Shown piece after piece: positions 53,241 through 63,804 of a DNA stretch of 64,000 nucleotides. The stretch comes from Sphingomonas sp. PP-F2F-G114-C0414 (GTDB lineage: Bacteria; Pseudomonadota; Alphaproteobacteria; Sphingomonadales; Sphingomonadaceae): contig NZ_RCWT01000011.1 in the NCBI RefSeq assembly GCF_003688595.1, forward strand, positions 248,001 to 312,000, in the 5' to 3' direction. Under the pieces are notes generated by a model. The model saw only the letters and a list, made by a program, of their open reading frames with translations, was not told the origin of the DNA and made no database searches. The stretch's first letter is position 1; every line of letters begins with the position of its first letter. The translations under genes and the position numbers were made by a program.

Positions 53241-54323
53241 ATGACCGTACGTAAGATCGTCCCCGTTATTCTGTCGGGTGGTTCGGGGACCCGCCTCTGG
53301 CCGATGTCGCGCCCCGAAATGCCCAAGCAGATGCTGGCGCTGACCGCGGACGAGACGATGCTGCAGCTGACTGCCGGCCGCGCGCTGGGTGATCGCTACG
53401 CCGCGCCGATCGTGGTCGCCAATGCGCGGCATGCAGAGCTGGTCGAGCAGCAGCTTGCCGAGGCCGGCGCCGCACCACAGGCGCTGATCCTCGAACCCGC
53501 CGGCCGCAACACAGCCCCTGCGATCGCGCTGGCCGCGCTGGCGGCGAAGGCCGCCTCGGCGGGCGGCGGTGGCGACGCGCTGCTGGTGATGCCGTCCGAC
53601 CATGTGATCGGCGACGTCGCCGCGTTCCATGCCGCGATTGAGGCGGCGATGCCGCTGGTGGCGCAAGGCTGGCTGGTGACCTTCGGGATCGCGCCCGATG
53701 CGCCCGAGACCGGCTATGGCTGGATCCAGATCGGCGACGAGCTCCAGCCCGGCATCAATCGCGTCGCGCGGTTCGTCGAAAAGCCTCCGCTCGACAAGGC
53801 GCAGTCGATGCTGGCGAGCGGCGATCATGCCTGGAACGGCGGGATCTTCCTGTTCCTCGCCGATGCCTATCTCGAGGCGCTCGCGCAGTTCCATCCCGGC
53901 ATCCTGGTCGCGACGCGCGAGGCGATGGACAAGGCCCGGATCGAGGGCACGCGAGTCTATCCCGATGCGGCCGCCTTCGCCGCGTCGCCGGACGATTCGA
54001 TCGACTATGCGGTCATGGAAAAGGCCGACCGCGTCGCGGTGGTGCCGGTCGCGATGGGCTGGAACGACGTCGGCAGCTGGGACGCGCTGCATGCGATCAG
54101 CGATCGCGACGCGAGCGGCAACGCGCATCGCAGCGACAAGGACGGCGATGTGCTGGCGATCGACACGCAGAACTGCTTCGTCCGCAGCGACGGCATCCGC
54201 GTGTCGCTGGTCGGCGTCGAGGATCTGATCGTGGTCGCGAGCGGCAACGACGTGCTGATCATGCCGCGCGGCCGCAGCCAGGAGGTCAAGAAACTGATCG
54301 AGGCGATGAAGGCCAAGGCGTAA
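53241..54323 (+). CDS. Mannose-1-phosphate guanylyltransferase
   Basis: This 360-residue nucleotidyltransferase makes GDP-mannose from mannose 1-phosphate and GTP. Signatures are VILSGGSGTRLWPMSRPEMP with K at the end of MPKQ, LLVMPSDHVIGD, and AWNGGIFLFLADAYLEAL. The C-terminal isomerase domain of bifunctional ManC/AlgA is absent, so it is the single-activity form. The start ATG 53241 has an excellent Shine-Dalgarno (TGGAGG, spacing 4-5). It is divergent from the sugar transferase and probably feeds GDP-mannose to the same exopolysaccharide. A terminator follows at 54328-54370. Confidence 0.95.
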   Translation: MTVRKIVPVILSGGSGTRLWPMSRPEMPKQMLALTADETMLQLTAGRALGDRYAAPIVVANARHAELVEQQLAEAGAAPQALILEPAGRNTAPAIALAALAAKAASAGGGGDALLVMPSDHVIGDVAAFHAAIEAAMPLVAQGWLVTFGIAPDAPETGYGWIQIGDELQPGINRVARFVEKPPLDKAQSMLASGDHAWNGGIFLFLADAYLEALAQFHPGILVATREAMDKARIEGTRVYPDAAAFAASPDDSIDYAVMEKADRVAVVPVAMGWNDVGSWDALHAISDRDASGNAHRSDKDGDVLAIDTQNCFVRSDGIRVSLVGVEDLIVVASGNDVLIMPRGRSQEVKKLIEAMKAKA

Positions 54324-54327
54324 CCGA

Positions 54328-54370
54328 AGGCGGGTACGGGCACCAAAGACGGCCCGCACCCGCTTTCGTT
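54328..54370 (+). terminator. Terminator after the GDP-mannose gene
   Basis: GCGGGTACGGGC (54330-54341) pairs with GCCCGCACCCGC (54352-54363), with one mismatch and a 10-base loop, followed by TTTCGTT. This fits a rho-independent terminator for the gene ending at 54323. Confidence 0.7.
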
Positions 54371-54737
54371 ACGGATCCGTCACGGGCGTTTGCAGCGGCT
54401 CGGCACCTTGGACAGCAGGGTCAGCAACGTCGGCAGGTCGTCGGTGATCATCGTATCCGTCGGCGTCTGCCACGAACTGCGCAAGGTTTCGCCAACCGCG
54501 TGCAAGCGCCCATCGTTGAACGGCTTGGATGATCTATCTCGCACGGCTGGTCTCGATACGCACACGGGCGACCGACGGGGTCGTTGGGGGTGGCTCAACC
54601 ACACCGCCGGTCTCCCTGTTTGAACCTCCAGCGTCAGATGTGGTTCCCCCGATCGCGACGAGATTCGGACGACGCCCAACTGGCAAAGCCGTGTCATGTT
54701 CGCCTAGGATAGGCAGCATATCACGGGAGAGTTCGTC
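54371..54737. other. Intergenic region with no supported gene
   Basis: This gap of about 370 bases precedes the DUF885 gene. A minus-strand frame (54697-54380) ends in DTMITDDLPTLLTLL, vaguely like the C-terminus of glycerophosphodiester phosphodiesterases, but no other motif supports a gene. TCTCGATACGCACAC at about 54551 also occurs near 14585. Nothing more can be assigned. Confidence 0.3.
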
Positions 54738-56552
54738 ATGGATCGTCGTCAGTTTCTCGCATCGGGCGGTGTCGCAGCACTCGCGACCACATTGCTTCCC
54801 TCAGCTGCTTTCTCGAAACCCACCGGCGACACCGCGCTGAACGCCGATTTCGAACGGATCTTCCAGCAGAGCGTCGCGCGATCGCCCGAGCTCGCGACCT
54901 CGCTTGGCCTCGACAAGGGGCCGCTGGCCGCGCTGAAGAGCCAGCTTTCGCCGCGGACCCCCGAGAAGCGTGCGAGCGATGTCGCCGAGACCAAGGCCGC
55001 GATTGCGAGCCTTGCGCGCTATGACGGAGCAGGGCTGTCGCCGGCCGCCAAGCTAAATCTAGAAGTCGTCCGCTATTCGCTCGAAACGCAGATCGCCGCG
55101 CCCGAAAAATTCGGCATGGACAGCCCGATCCGCCCCTACCGGATCTTCCAGCAGGGCGGCGCCTATTTCCAGGTGCCCGACTTCCTCAACACCGCGCACA
55201 CCATCGCGGCGACACCCGATGCCGAGGCGTATCTGGCGCGGCTCGACCAGTTCGGCACCGTGCTCGATCAGGAAAGTGCGATGCAGCAGGCCGAGGCGGC
55301 GCGTGGCCTGCTCACGCCCGGCTGGTCGCTCGACCTGACGCTTGGCCAGATGCGGAAACTGCGCAGTCAGCCGGCGGCGACGTCGAGCATCGTCCAGTCG
55401 CTCGTCAAGCGTGCCGCCGCCAAGGGCCTTGCTGGCGACTGGCAGACACGCGCCGCGAAGATCGTCGACGAGAAGGTCTATCCCGCGCTCGACCGCCAGA
55501 TCGCGCTGATCGAGCGACTGAAGCCGACTACCAAGCCCGGCGACGGGATCTGGCGCGTGCCGAACGGCGACGCGATCTATGCGATGGCGCTCAACCAGGC
55601 GACCACCACGACGATGAGCCCCGACGAGGTCCACCGCATCGGCCTGGCGCAGGTCGCCGAGATCACCGCGCAACTCGACACGATCCTCAAGTCGCAGGGC
55701 TATGCCACCGGCACCGTCGGCGAGCGGCTCGCCAAGCTGAACGTCATGCCCGATCAGCTCTATGCCAACACGGCTGAGGGGCGCACCGAGCTGATCGCTG
55801 GGCTGAACGAGGGCATCAAGGCGATGTACACCAAGCTGCCCAAGGCGTTCTCGCGGGTGCCGACGCAGCCATTGGAAATCCGTGCGGTCCCGGTCGAGAT
55901 CCAGGACGGCGCGGCGAACGGCTATTACAACCGCGCCTCGCTCGATGGCAGCCGCCCGGCGATCTACTTCGTCAACCTGAAGGACGTCGGCGACTGGCCG
56001 AAATACACGCTCCCGTCGCTTACCTATCATGAGGGCGTGCCGGGGCATCACCTCCAGATCAGCCTCGCGCAGGAATCTAAGGACATTCCGACGCTGCGCA
56101 AGATCGGCTTCTTCTCGGCCTATTCGGAAGGCTGGGCGCTGTATGCCGAGCAGTTGGCGGACGAACTCGGCGCCTATGCGACTCCGCTGGAGCGTGCGGG
56201 CTATCTCCAGTCGTTCCTATTCCGCGCGACGCGGCTGGTGGTCGATACCGGCATCCACGCCAAGCAGTGGAGCCGCGAGAAGGCGACCGATTACATGGTC
56301 GCGACCACCGGCTTCGCGCGACCGCGGACGCTGCGCGAGGTCGAGCGTTATTGTACGCAGGCGGGTCAGGCGTGCAGCTACAAGGTCGGCCACATGGCCT
56401 GGACGCGCGCACGGATGAAGGGGAAGGCGGCGCTCGGCAGCCGGTTCGACCTGAAGCAGTTCCACGACATTCTGCTCGAAGGCGCGATGCCGCTGACCAT
56501 CCTCGAACGGCGCGTCGACGAGCGGATCGCGGCGATCCGCGGGCGGGCGTAA
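54738..56552 (+). CDS. DUF885 family exported protein
   Basis: This 604-residue protein has a Tat-type signal peptide (MDRRQFLASGGVAALATTLL, with the RRQFL motif). The mature part matches the DUF885 family of predicted zinc metallopeptidases. The conserved LTYHEGVPGHHLQISLAQ holds the HExxH-like metal site (HEGxPGHH), and SEGWALYAEQLADELG contains the further Glu. It should be periplasmic. Substrate unknown; peptides are likely. The sialidase-like gene starts 7 bases after the stop in the same direction, so both are co-transcribed. Confidence 0.92.
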   Translation: MDRRQFLASGGVAALATTLLPSAAFSKPTGDTALNADFERIFQQSVARSPELATSLGLDKGPLAALKSQLSPRTPEKRASDVAETKAAIASLARYDGAGLSPAAKLNLEVVRYSLETQIAAPEKFGMDSPIRPYRIFQQGGAYFQVPDFLNTAHTIAATPDAEAYLARLDQFGTVLDQESAMQQAEAARGLLTPGWSLDLTLGQMRKLRSQPAATSSIVQSLVKRAAAKGLAGDWQTRAAKIVDEKVYPALDRQIALIERLKPTTKPGDGIWRVPNGDAIYAMALNQATTTTMSPDEVHRIGLAQVAEITAQLDTILKSQGYATGTVGERLAKLNVMPDQLYANTAEGRTELIAGLNEGIKAMYTKLPKAFSRVPTQPLEIRAVPVEIQDGAANGYYNRASLDGSRPAIYFVNLKDVGDWPKYTLPSLTYHEGVPGHHLQISLAQESKDIPTLRKIGFFSAYSEGWALYAEQLADELGAYATPLERAGYLQSFLFRATRLVVDTGIHAKQWSREKATDYMVATTGFARPRTLREVERYCTQAGQACSYKVGHMAWTRARMKGKAALGSRFDLKQFHDILLEGAMPLTILERRVDERIAAIRGRA

Positions 56553-56558
56553 GTCCCC

Positions 56559-57644
56559 GTGAAGGCGGCGATCATCGGGCTGGCAGCGCTGCTGTCGGGG
56601 GGTGGCGCTCCCGACAACGCCGCGCGATCAGCCGCATCGGATCCGATCCTCAAGGCCGAACTGATCGATGCGCATGCCCCCTACCCGCAGGCGCACGCGT
56701 CGACGATCGTGCAACTCGCCGACGGCAGCCTGATGGCGGCCTGGTTCGCCGGATCGGGCGAAGGCAATGCCGATGTCCGCATCTGGACGGCGCGCAACGG
56801 CGGCGGCGTGGGCGACGGTTGGACCGCGCCCGAGCCGGTGGCGAGCGGTATCGGCGCGGATGGTCGTCGCTTTCCCACCTGGAACCCGGTCTTGTTCCAG
56901 CCAACTCCCGGCGACCTCCGCCTGTTCTACAAGGTCGGGCCGAACCCACGTGACTGGTGGGGCATGATGCTCCGCTCGACCGACGACGGCCGAAGCTGGG
57001 GCAAGGCGGAGCGCCTGCCCGATGGGGTACTCGGTCCGATCAAGAATAAGCCCGTCGTGCTGCGCGATGGCAGCTGGCTTGCGCCGTCGAGCCGCGAGGA
57101 GGGGACCGCGGAGGCCAATCGCTGGTCGCTCCGCATGGAACGCAGCACCGATGGCGGCGCGCATTGGACGGTCGAGCCGCCGATTACCTCGCCGATGCAC
57201 ATCGAGGCGATCCAGCCCAGCGTGCTGTCCTATCCCGACGGGCGGCTCGAACTCGTCGCCCGCACGCGCCAGGGTGCGTTGGCGATGAGCTGGTCGAAGG
57301 ATATCGGCCGGACCTGGTCGCCGCTCGCCGCGATCGACCTTCCCAACCCGAACGCGGGTACCGATGCGGTGACGCTGCGCGATGGGCGACAGTTGATCGT
57401 GTATAATCACAGCGGTCATTGGCCCGACCGTCCGGGCGACGGACCGCGCTGGCCGCTCAATCTCGCGATGTCGGACGATGGCGTGCGCTGGCATCCGGTG
57501 CTGACGCTGGAGAACAAGCCGCTACCCGACGGCTATGCCTATCCCGCGGTGATCCAGACGCGCGACGGGCTGGTCCGGATCACCTACACCTATGATCGCA
57601 AGCACATCAAATACGTTGTGGTCGACCCGCGCCGGCTGCGCTGA
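56559..57644 (+). CDS. Sialidase / BNR-repeat family exported protein
   Basis: This 361-residue protein has a short hydrophobic N-terminus (MKAAIIGLAALLSGGG) and a six-bladed propeller of the sialidase superfamily. Four Asp-box-like motifs are visible: STDDGRSWG, STDGGAHWT, SKDIGRTWS and SDDGVRWH. The FRIP-like and Arg-triad residues of true sialidases are not obvious. Activity on sialic acid is therefore not assured; many members bind or cleave other sugars. It starts with GTG 7 bases after the DUF885 stop. The neighbourhood of a GH3 glycosidase suggests polysaccharide or glycoconjugate use. Confidence 0.85.
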   Translation: MKAAIIGLAALLSGGGAPDNAARSAASDPILKAELIDAHAPYPQAHASTIVQLADGSLMAAWFAGSGEGNADVRIWTARNGGGVGDGWTAPEPVASGIGADGRRFPTWNPVLFQPTPGDLRLFYKVGPNPRDWWGMMLRSTDDGRSWGKAERLPDGVLGPIKNKPVVLRDGSWLAPSSREEGTAEANRWSLRMERSTDGGAHWTVEPPITSPMHIEAIQPSVLSYPDGRLELVARTRQGALAMSWSKDIGRTWSPLAAIDLPNPNAGTDAVTLRDGRQLIVYNHSGHWPDRPGDGPRWPLNLAMSDDGVRWHPVLTLENKPLPDGYAYPAVIQTRDGLVRITYTYDRKHIKYVVVDPRRLR

Positions 57645-57712
57645 TCCGGACTAGAGCGATGCCCACGCCGTTTCGGGGTTCAGCTTTGGGCGCGTGTTAC
57701 AATACAGGCTCC

Positions 57713-57810
57713 GTCACCCCGGACTGGTTCCGGGGTCCACCGTTCCGCGAACCAAAATGTCTCGATCGTGCGGGACCGTGGATGCCGGAACAAGCCCGGC
57801 ATGACGGAGG
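57713..57810. repeat. Family C paired palindrome, copy 3
   Basis: GTCACCCCGGACTGGTTCCG then GGGTCCACCGTTCCGCG on the left and GATGCCGGAACAAGCCCGGC then ATGACGG on the right. It occupies the gap between the convergent sialidase-like and GH3 genes. Confidence 0.85.
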
Positions 57811-57867
57811 AGAAGAGATGGTCTGGCGCCCTACCCCTAACTCGAACAGGATAACCGCCGAGCCCGC

Positions 57868-60171
57868 TCAACGTCCCCGGGCGTCGAGCGTCTGCGCGGC
57901 CACGCGGACTGTCGCCGTCTGGACGATATCAGCAGCCGACGTCGCCAACATCACCTTGTAGTCGCCGCCCGCGATCTTCCAGCCGCCGCTGGCGACGTCG
58001 AACGTCGCGAGCAGGCGCGGGTCGATCGTCACCGACACCGTCTGGCTCTTACCAGGGGCGAGATCGAGCTTGCGGAACGCGCCGAGCCGCTTGGGTGCTT
58101 CCCAGCCGGCGCCCGACACATAGACCTGCGCGACCGCCTTGCCCTGTACCGCGCCGGTGTTCTGGACGGTGAAGTCCGCCTTGATGCCCTTGCCGGCAGG
58201 CGCCGCGGTCAGGCCGGTCATCGCGAAGTTCGTGTAGGACAGGCCATAGCCGAACGGGAACAGCGGCTTGGCGCCGGTCTTGTCGAACCACTTATAACCG
58301 ACCGCAGCGCCCTCGATGTCGTAATTGCCCATCGGATGCGAATCGCGGTCGAGCTTCGGGTCACCCTCGAGCTTCGGCCGCGGCAGCTGCGCGAGCGACG
58401 CGGGGAAGGTCGCGGGCAGACGCCCCGACGGGTTGATCTCGCCGGTCAGCACGCGCGCAATCGCTTCGCCGCCCGCCGTGCCGGGATACCACGCCTCCAG
58501 CACCGCGCCGACCTTGCCGAGCCACGGCATCACCACCGGACCACCGGTTTCGAGCACGACGACCGTCTTCGCGTTCGCGCGCGTGACCGCGTCGATCAGC
58601 GCGTTCTGGCCAGCCGGCAGGTTCAGGTCGGGGACGTCGAACGACTCGCCCGTCCACTGCTCGCCGAACACGACGACGACGTCCGCTTTCCGCGCCGCCA
58701 CGGCAGCCGCCTTGACGTCCTTGCCGTCGAGATACGTCACGGTCGCGCCGGTCCGCGCCTGCAACGCCTTCATCGGTGACGACGCGTGATAGGTCTTGGG
58801 ACCGGGGAAGCCGCTCGGGAACTCGTCGGGTACGATCAGGCCGTTGGTCGGCGCGTTGTGCGAATAGACCTGGCTCGAACCGCCACCCGACAGCACGCCG
58901 ACATCGGCATGCGCGCCGATCAGCAGGATCGACTTGGCCGACTTGGCGATCGGCAGCAGACCCGCGGTGTTCTTCAGGAGGACGATGCCTTCTTCCGCAT
59001 CCGCGCGCGTCACCGCGGCATGCGCGGCGTAGTCGATCTTCGTCGCCTGGTCACCGTTCACCACCGTGTCGAACGCGCCGACCGACACCATCCCCCACAG
59101 CACGCGCCGCGCCATGTCGGTCGCGCGCGCTTCGCTGACATGGCCGTTGTTGACCGCCTCACGCAGAGCATCGGCGAAATACGCCGAGCGATCGAACGCC
59201 CAGCCCGACTGCTGGTCGAGCCCGGCATTGGCCGCCTCGCTGGTCGAATGCGTCGCGCCCCAATCGGACATGACATAGCCCTTGAAGCCCCAATCGCGCT
59301 TGAGCACCTTGTTCAAGAGCCAGTCGTTCTCGCACGCATAATGGCCGTTCACGCGGTTGTAAGAGCACATCACCGAGCCGGGCTGGCCGACCTCGTTGGC
59401 GATCTCGAACGCGAGCAGGTCGGACTGGCGTGCCGCCTGTTCGCCGATCTTGTGATCGATGTTGTTGCGGTTCGTCTCCTGGCCGTTGAAGGCGTAATGC
59501 TTCATCGTCGAAACGACGTGCTGCGACTGAATACCTCTGATTTCGTGGCCGGTAATGATGCCCGCCAGCAACGGATCCTCGCCGCCATATTCGAAGTTGC
59601 GGCCGTTGCGCGGTTCGCGCGTCAGGTTCATCCCGCCTGCGAGCTGCACGTTGAAGCCCGACAGGAACGCCTCCCGGCCGATCATCGCGCCGCCGGCCTG
59701 AGCCAGCTCGGGGTTCCAGGTCGCCGCGGTCGCGATCCCCGACGGCAGCGAGGTGCGGAGGCGCGGCGTCGGCCCGCGCTGGCTGGCGACGCCGACGCCG
59801 GCATCGGTCTCCCACTGGTTAGGGATGCCGAGCCGCGGGATACCGGGCACGATCCCGGCGGATGCGGGCAGACCGTCCTTCGGATAGACCCAGTTCTTGA
59901 CCGGCGTCTTCAGCCAGTCGGCGTTGGTCGCGAAATAGCCGAAGGTGAGCTGCAGCTTCTCGTCGAGCGTCATCTCCTTGAGGAGCAGGTCGACGCGTGC
60001 GTCTGCACTGAGCTTGGTGTTCATCCAAGGCCGCGCCTTGGGGGCCGCGGTCTTCGCTGCCGCGGCACCGGGCGCGTTGTTGGTCGTCTGCGCAGTTGCT
60101 GGAGCGGCAATCGCGAGAACCGATCCCGCGAGCAATCGGACGAACAGGGCGCGGGAACGGAATGCGGTCAT
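57868..60171 (-). CDS. Glycoside hydrolase family 3 beta-glucosidase-like protein
   Basis: This 767-residue exported enzyme has a signal peptide (LLAGSVLAIAAPATAQ). The GH3 N-terminal barrel carries the nucleophile Asp303 in KGYVMSDWGATHS, with NMTREPRNGRNFEY-like substrate residues (here GMNLTREPRNGRNFEYGGED) and KHYAFNGQETNR before it. The GH3 C-terminal domain and a fibronectin type III-like domain (about 680-767) follow. It probably hydrolyses terminal beta-linked glucose or xylose from oligosaccharides in the periplasm. It is 86 bases downstream of no plus gene and precedes the oxoprolinase-type gene on the same strand (that gene is upstream). Confidence 0.94.
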   Translation of the reverse strand: MTAFRSRALFVRLLAGSVLAIAAPATAQTTNNAPGAAAAKTAAPKARPWMNTKLSADARVDLLLKEMTLDEKLQLTFGYFATNADWLKTPVKNWVYPKDGLPASAGIVPGIPRLGIPNQWETDAGVGVASQRGPTPRLRTSLPSGIATAATWNPELAQAGGAMIGREAFLSGFNVQLAGGMNLTREPRNGRNFEYGGEDPLLAGIITGHEIRGIQSQHVVSTMKHYAFNGQETNRNNIDHKIGEQAARQSDLLAFEIANEVGQPGSVMCSYNRVNGHYACENDWLLNKVLKRDWGFKGYVMSDWGATHSTSEAANAGLDQQSGWAFDRSAYFADALREAVNNGHVSEARATDMARRVLWGMVSVGAFDTVVNGDQATKIDYAAHAAVTRADAEEGIVLLKNTAGLLPIAKSAKSILLIGAHADVGVLSGGGSSQVYSHNAPTNGLIVPDEFPSGFPGPKTYHASSPMKALQARTGATVTYLDGKDVKAAAVAARKADVVVVFGEQWTGESFDVPDLNLPAGQNALIDAVTRANAKTVVVLETGGPVVMPWLGKVGAVLEAWYPGTAGGEAIARVLTGEINPSGRLPATFPASLAQLPRPKLEGDPKLDRDSHPMGNYDIEGAAVGYKWFDKTGAKPLFPFGYGLSYTNFAMTGLTAAPAGKGIKADFTVQNTGAVQGKAVAQVYVSGAGWEAPKRLGAFRKLDLAPGKSQTVSVTIDPRLLATFDVASGGWKIAGGDYKVMLATSAADIVQTATVRVAAQTLDARGR

Positions 60172-60257
60172 GGGCTCTCTTTCACGATGATCTGGTGCGG
60201 ACCGTGTGTGACGCGTCCGTCCCGTTGCCGCAACCGGTCGTCGTATCGTGCGGCGGA

Positions 60258-63200
60258 TCAAATGGGTCCGAAACCACCGCCACCGGGTGTTTCGATCACG
60301 AACACATCGCCCGGCCGCATGTCGACCCTGGCAGTCGAGCCGAGCCGCTCGACACTGCCGTCCGCGCGCTCGACTGTCGCCGTGCCCAGCCCGCCCGGTT
60401 CGCCCCCCGCCATGCCGAACGGGGCCACGCGGCGGCGATTGGCGAGGATGCAGGCGGTCATGTCCTCTAGGAACCGGACTCGTCGCGTCGCCCCGTCGCC
60501 GCCGTGATGTGCGCCTGCCCCACCCGAACCGCGGCGGATCGAGAATTCCTCGAGCAACACCGGGAAGCGCGTCTCGAAGATTTCCGGGTCGGTGAGACGG
60601 CTGTTGGTCATGTGCGTCTGGATCACCGACGCGCCGTCGAAGCCGGGGCCTGCGCCTGCACCGCCGGCGATCGTCTCGTAATATTGGTGCGTGTCGTTGC
60701 CGAAGGTGAAGTTGTTCATCGTCCCCTGGCTGGCGGCCATCGCACCGAGCGCGCCGAACAGCGCGTCGGTGACGACCTGGCTCGTCTCGACGTTGCCGGC
60801 GACGACCGCGGCCGGATAGCGCGGGTTGAGCATCGAGCCCTCGGACACGCGGATCGTCACGCCGCGCAGGCAGCCGTCGTTGAGCGGTACCGCCTCGTCG
60901 ATCAGCGCGCGGACGACATAGAGGACCGCCGCGCGGACGATCGAGACGGGGGCGTTGAAGTTGGTCGGCCGCTGGTCGCTGGTACCGGCGAAGTCGACCT
61001 CCATCGTCGCGGCCTCGCGGTCGACGCGGACCGCCACGCGGACCACTGCGCCATCGTCCATTTCATAGGCGAACGCGCCCTCGTTGAGCGTCGCAATCAG
61101 GCGGCGGACGGCGGCGTCGGCGTTGGCCTGGACGTGCTCCATGTAGGCCGCGACGACGTCGGTGCCGTACTCGTCGGCCAATCCCGTGAGGCCGGTTGCG
61201 CCGCGCGTGCAGGCCGCCAACTGCGCGGCGAGATCGGCTATGTTCTGGTCGATATTGCGCGCGGGATAGGGACCGGACGTGAACACCGCGCGCAGTTCGG
61301 CTTCGCGGAAGCGCCCTTCATCGACCACCAGTACGTCGTCGAGCAGCACGCCCTCTTCCTCGACCGAGCGGCTTTCGGGCGGCATTGATCCGGGCGTGAT
61401 ACCGCCGACGTCTGCGTGGTGCCCGCGGGCGGCTACGAAGAACGCCGGCGCGTCATTGTCGTCTGCGAAGACCGGCATGATGACGGTGATGTCGGGGAGG
61501 TGCGTGCCGCCGCGATAGGGGGCGTTGAGCGCGTAGGCGTCGCCGCGGCGGATACCGCGGCCGTCTGCGCCGCCGCCGCGCGCGTCGATGATCGTGCGGA
61601 TGCTCTCGCCCATCGAGCCGAGGTGCACGGGGATGTGTGGCGCGTTCGCGACAAGGTTGCCGTGCGCGTCGAACAGCGCGCAACTGAAGTCGAGGCGTTC
61701 GCGGATGTTGACCGACGCGGCGGAGCGCTGAAGTGCGGCGCCCATCTCCTCGGCAATGCTCATGAACAAGCCGGCGAAGATCGCTAGCCGCACAGGATCG
61801 GACTCGGTGCCGATGCTCGCGCCGACGCGGGGTGCGATGCGGTCGAGGATCAAATTGCCGATCGGATCGACGCGCGCGCGCCAGCCGGGCTCGACGATGG
61901 TGGTGGAGACGCTGTCGAGGATCAGTGCGGGGCCGTCGATGGCGTGGCCGGCGGGGAGGCCTTCGCGCGCCAGGACGGGCGTGTCGTGCCATGCGCCGGC
62001 CATGTAGACGGGCGCGACCGACAGCGGCGCGGCCGGCTCTTCGGGGAACGCGACGAGCGCGGCGTCGATCGGCGGACTCTCGGCAACCGCCTCCGCGACG
62101 ATCCGGTCGGCAATCAGCGGTGCTTCGCTGGCGAACCCGAACTGCGCGATGTGGGCGGCGTCGAACGCAGCGATCATCGCTGCCGGGTCGTCGAGATCGA
62201 GTTCGATCGTGTGGTCGGTCTGGCCTCGGCGCAGATGCACGCGGCGTTCGATCCGAACGTCGTCCGCCGTGACACCCTGCGCTACCAGCGCATCGCGTGC
62301 CGCCTCAGCCAACGCGTCCAACGCCTGCGTGATCGTGGCATACTCCACAAACGACGCACCCGACGTAGCCTCGCGAAGGACCCGGCGATCGGCCAGCCCC
62401 ATGCCGTACGCCGACAGCACGCCGGCGAGCGGGTGGATCATCACCCGGTCCATCGCCAGCGCGTCGGCGACGAGGCACGCATGCTGCCCCCCGGCCCCAC
62501 CGAAACAGGCGAGGGTGTAGCGCGTCACGTCATGCCCGCGCGCGACCGAGATCGTCCGGATCGCATTCGCCATGTTCGCCACCGCAACCGCGATGAACCC
62601 TTCGGCGGCGACCTGCGGATCGAGCGGCAGTTCCGCGAACCGGGCAGCCACCGCCTCGGCATCGAGCGGCTGGTCGCCTGCCGGCCCGAACAACGCCGGG
62701 AAGAATTCGGGGCGAACCTTGCCGAGCATCACGTTGCAATCGGTGACGGTGAGCGGCCCACCGCGGCGGTAGCACGCAGGCCCCGGCACCGCGCCTGCGC
62801 TCTCGGGGCCGACGATCAGCCGCTCGCCATCGAACCGACAGATCGAGCCGCCGCCCGCCGCCACCGTGTGGATCCGCAGCATCGGTGCGCGGATGCGGGC
62901 GCCGGCGATCAGCGTCTCGGTGTCGCGTTCGTACGTGCCGGCGTAGTGCGACACGTCGGTCGAGGTACCGCCCATGTCGAAGCCGATGAGCTGTTCGAAC
63001 CCGGCCTCGCGCGCGGTCGCGGCCATGCCGACGATCCCGCCCGCCGGCCCCGACAGGATCGCGTCCTTACCGCGAAAGCCTGCGCCATCGACCAGTCCAC
63101 CCGACGACTGCATGAACAGCGCGCCCTGCCCCAGCGCGTCGCTCAAGCCTGCGACATAGCGATCGACGACCGGCGACAAATACGCATCGACGACCGTCGT

Positions 63201-63797
63201 ATCCCCGCGCCCGATCAGCTTGATCAACGGCGCGACGCGGTGGCTGACCGAAATCTGCGTGAAGCCGATCTCGGTTGCGATTGCCGCCAGGGCCTCCTCG
63301 TGCGCGGTGAAGCGATAGCCATGCATGAGAACGATCGCGACGGCACGCAGTCCGCTATCGAATGCCGCCTGCAAGCCCGCGCGCGCCGCATCGACGTCGA
63401 GCGGCCGGAGCACATCGCCCTCCGCCCCGACCCGCTCGTCGATCTCCACCACCTGCGCGAACAAAGGCGGCGGACGGTTCACGTCGCGCGCGAAAATGTC
63501 GGACCGCTCCTGGTGGCCGATCAGCAGCGCATCGCCGAACCCACGCGTGATCGCGAGGCAGGTCGGCTCGCCCTTGCGCTCGAGCAGCGCGTTGGTCGCG
63601 ACCGTCGTGCCGATCCGCAGCTCCAGCGGCACATCCGCGCCATCCGTCAGCCGCCGGATCGCCTCGACCGCCGCATCATCATAGCGCTCGGGATCCTCCG
63701 ACAGCAGCTTGGCGGTGACGATCCGCCCGTCCGGTTGCCGCGCGACGACATCGGTGAACGTGCCGCCGCGGTCGATCCAGAACTGCCATGTGGTCAT
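60258..63797 (-). CDS. 5-oxoprolinase-type protein (HyuA-HyuB fusion)
   Basis: This 1179-residue protein joins the two halves of hydantoinase/oxoprolinase enzymes. The N-terminal half (about 1-690) is the HyuA actin-like ATPase ([57 protein letters not shown]). The C-terminal half (about 700-1179) is HyuB ([59 protein letters not shown]). Fused forms hydrolyse 5-oxo-L-proline with ATP to glutamate, as in eukaryotic OPLAH. The start [12 protein letters not shown] matches the family. A cysteine-synthase-like gene lies directly upstream, hinting at sulfur or glutathione-cycle metabolism. Confidence 0.93.
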   Translation of the reverse strand: MTTWQFWIDRGGTFTDVVARQPDGRIVTAKLLSEDPERYDDAAVEAIRRLTDGADVPLELRIGTTVATNALLERKGEPTCLAITRGFGDALLIGHQERSDIFARDVNRPPPLFAQVVEIDERVGAEGDVLRPLDVDAARAGLQAAFDSGLRAVAIVLMHGYRFTAHEEALAAIATEIGFTQISVSHRVAPLIKLIGRGDTTVVDAYLSPVVDRYVAGLSDALGQGALFMQSSGGLVDGAGFRGKDAILSGPAGGIVGMAATAREAGFEQLIGFDMGGTSTDVSHYAGTYERDTETLIAGARIRAPMLRIHTVAAGGGSICRFDGERLIVGPESAGAVPGPACYRRGGPLTVTDCNVMLGKVRPEFFPALFGPAGDQPLDAEAVAARFAELPLDPQVAAEGFIAVAVANMANAIRTISVARGHDVTRYTLACFGGAGGQHACLVADALAMDRVMIHPLAGVLSAYGMGLADRRVLREATSGASFVEYATITQALDALAEAARDALVAQGVTADDVRIERRVHLRRGQTDHTIELDLDDPAAMIAAFDAAHIAQFGFASEAPLIADRIVAEAVAESPPIDAALVAFPEEPAAPLSVAPVYMAGAWHDTPVLAREGLPAGHAIDGPALILDSVSTTIVEPGWRARVDPIGNLILDRIAPRVGASIGTESDPVRLAIFAGLFMSIAEEMGAALQRSAASVNIRERLDFSCALFDAHGNLVANAPHIPVHLGSMGESIRTIIDARGGGADGRGIRRGDAYALNAPYRGGTHLPDITVIMPVFADDNDAPAFFVAARGHHADVGGITPGSMPPESRSVEEEGVLLDDVLVVDEGRFREAELRAVFTSGPYPARNIDQNIADLAAQLAACTRGATGLTGLADEYGTDVVAAYMEHVQANADAAVRRLIATLNEGAFAYEMDDGAVVRVAVRVDREAATMEVDFAGTSDQRPTNFNAPVSIVRAAVLYVVRALIDEAVPLNDGCLRGVTIRVSEGSMLNPRYPAAVVAGNVETSQVVTDALFGALGAMAASQGTMNNFTFGNDTHQYYETIAGGAGAGPGFDGASVIQTHMTNSRLTDPEIFETRFPVLLEEFSIRRGSGGAGAHHGGDGATRRVRFLEDMTACILANRRRVAPFGMAGGEPGGLGTATVERADGSVERLGSTARVDMRPGDVFVIETPGGGGFGPI

Positions 63798-63804
63798 CGG
63801 TTGC

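Noticed and set aside
54380-54697. Minus-strand frame ending DTMITDDLPTLLTLL as a remnant of a glycerophosphodiester phosphodiesterase
   Set aside because: Only one short stretch resembles the family's C-terminus; no catalytic motif or start signal supports it.
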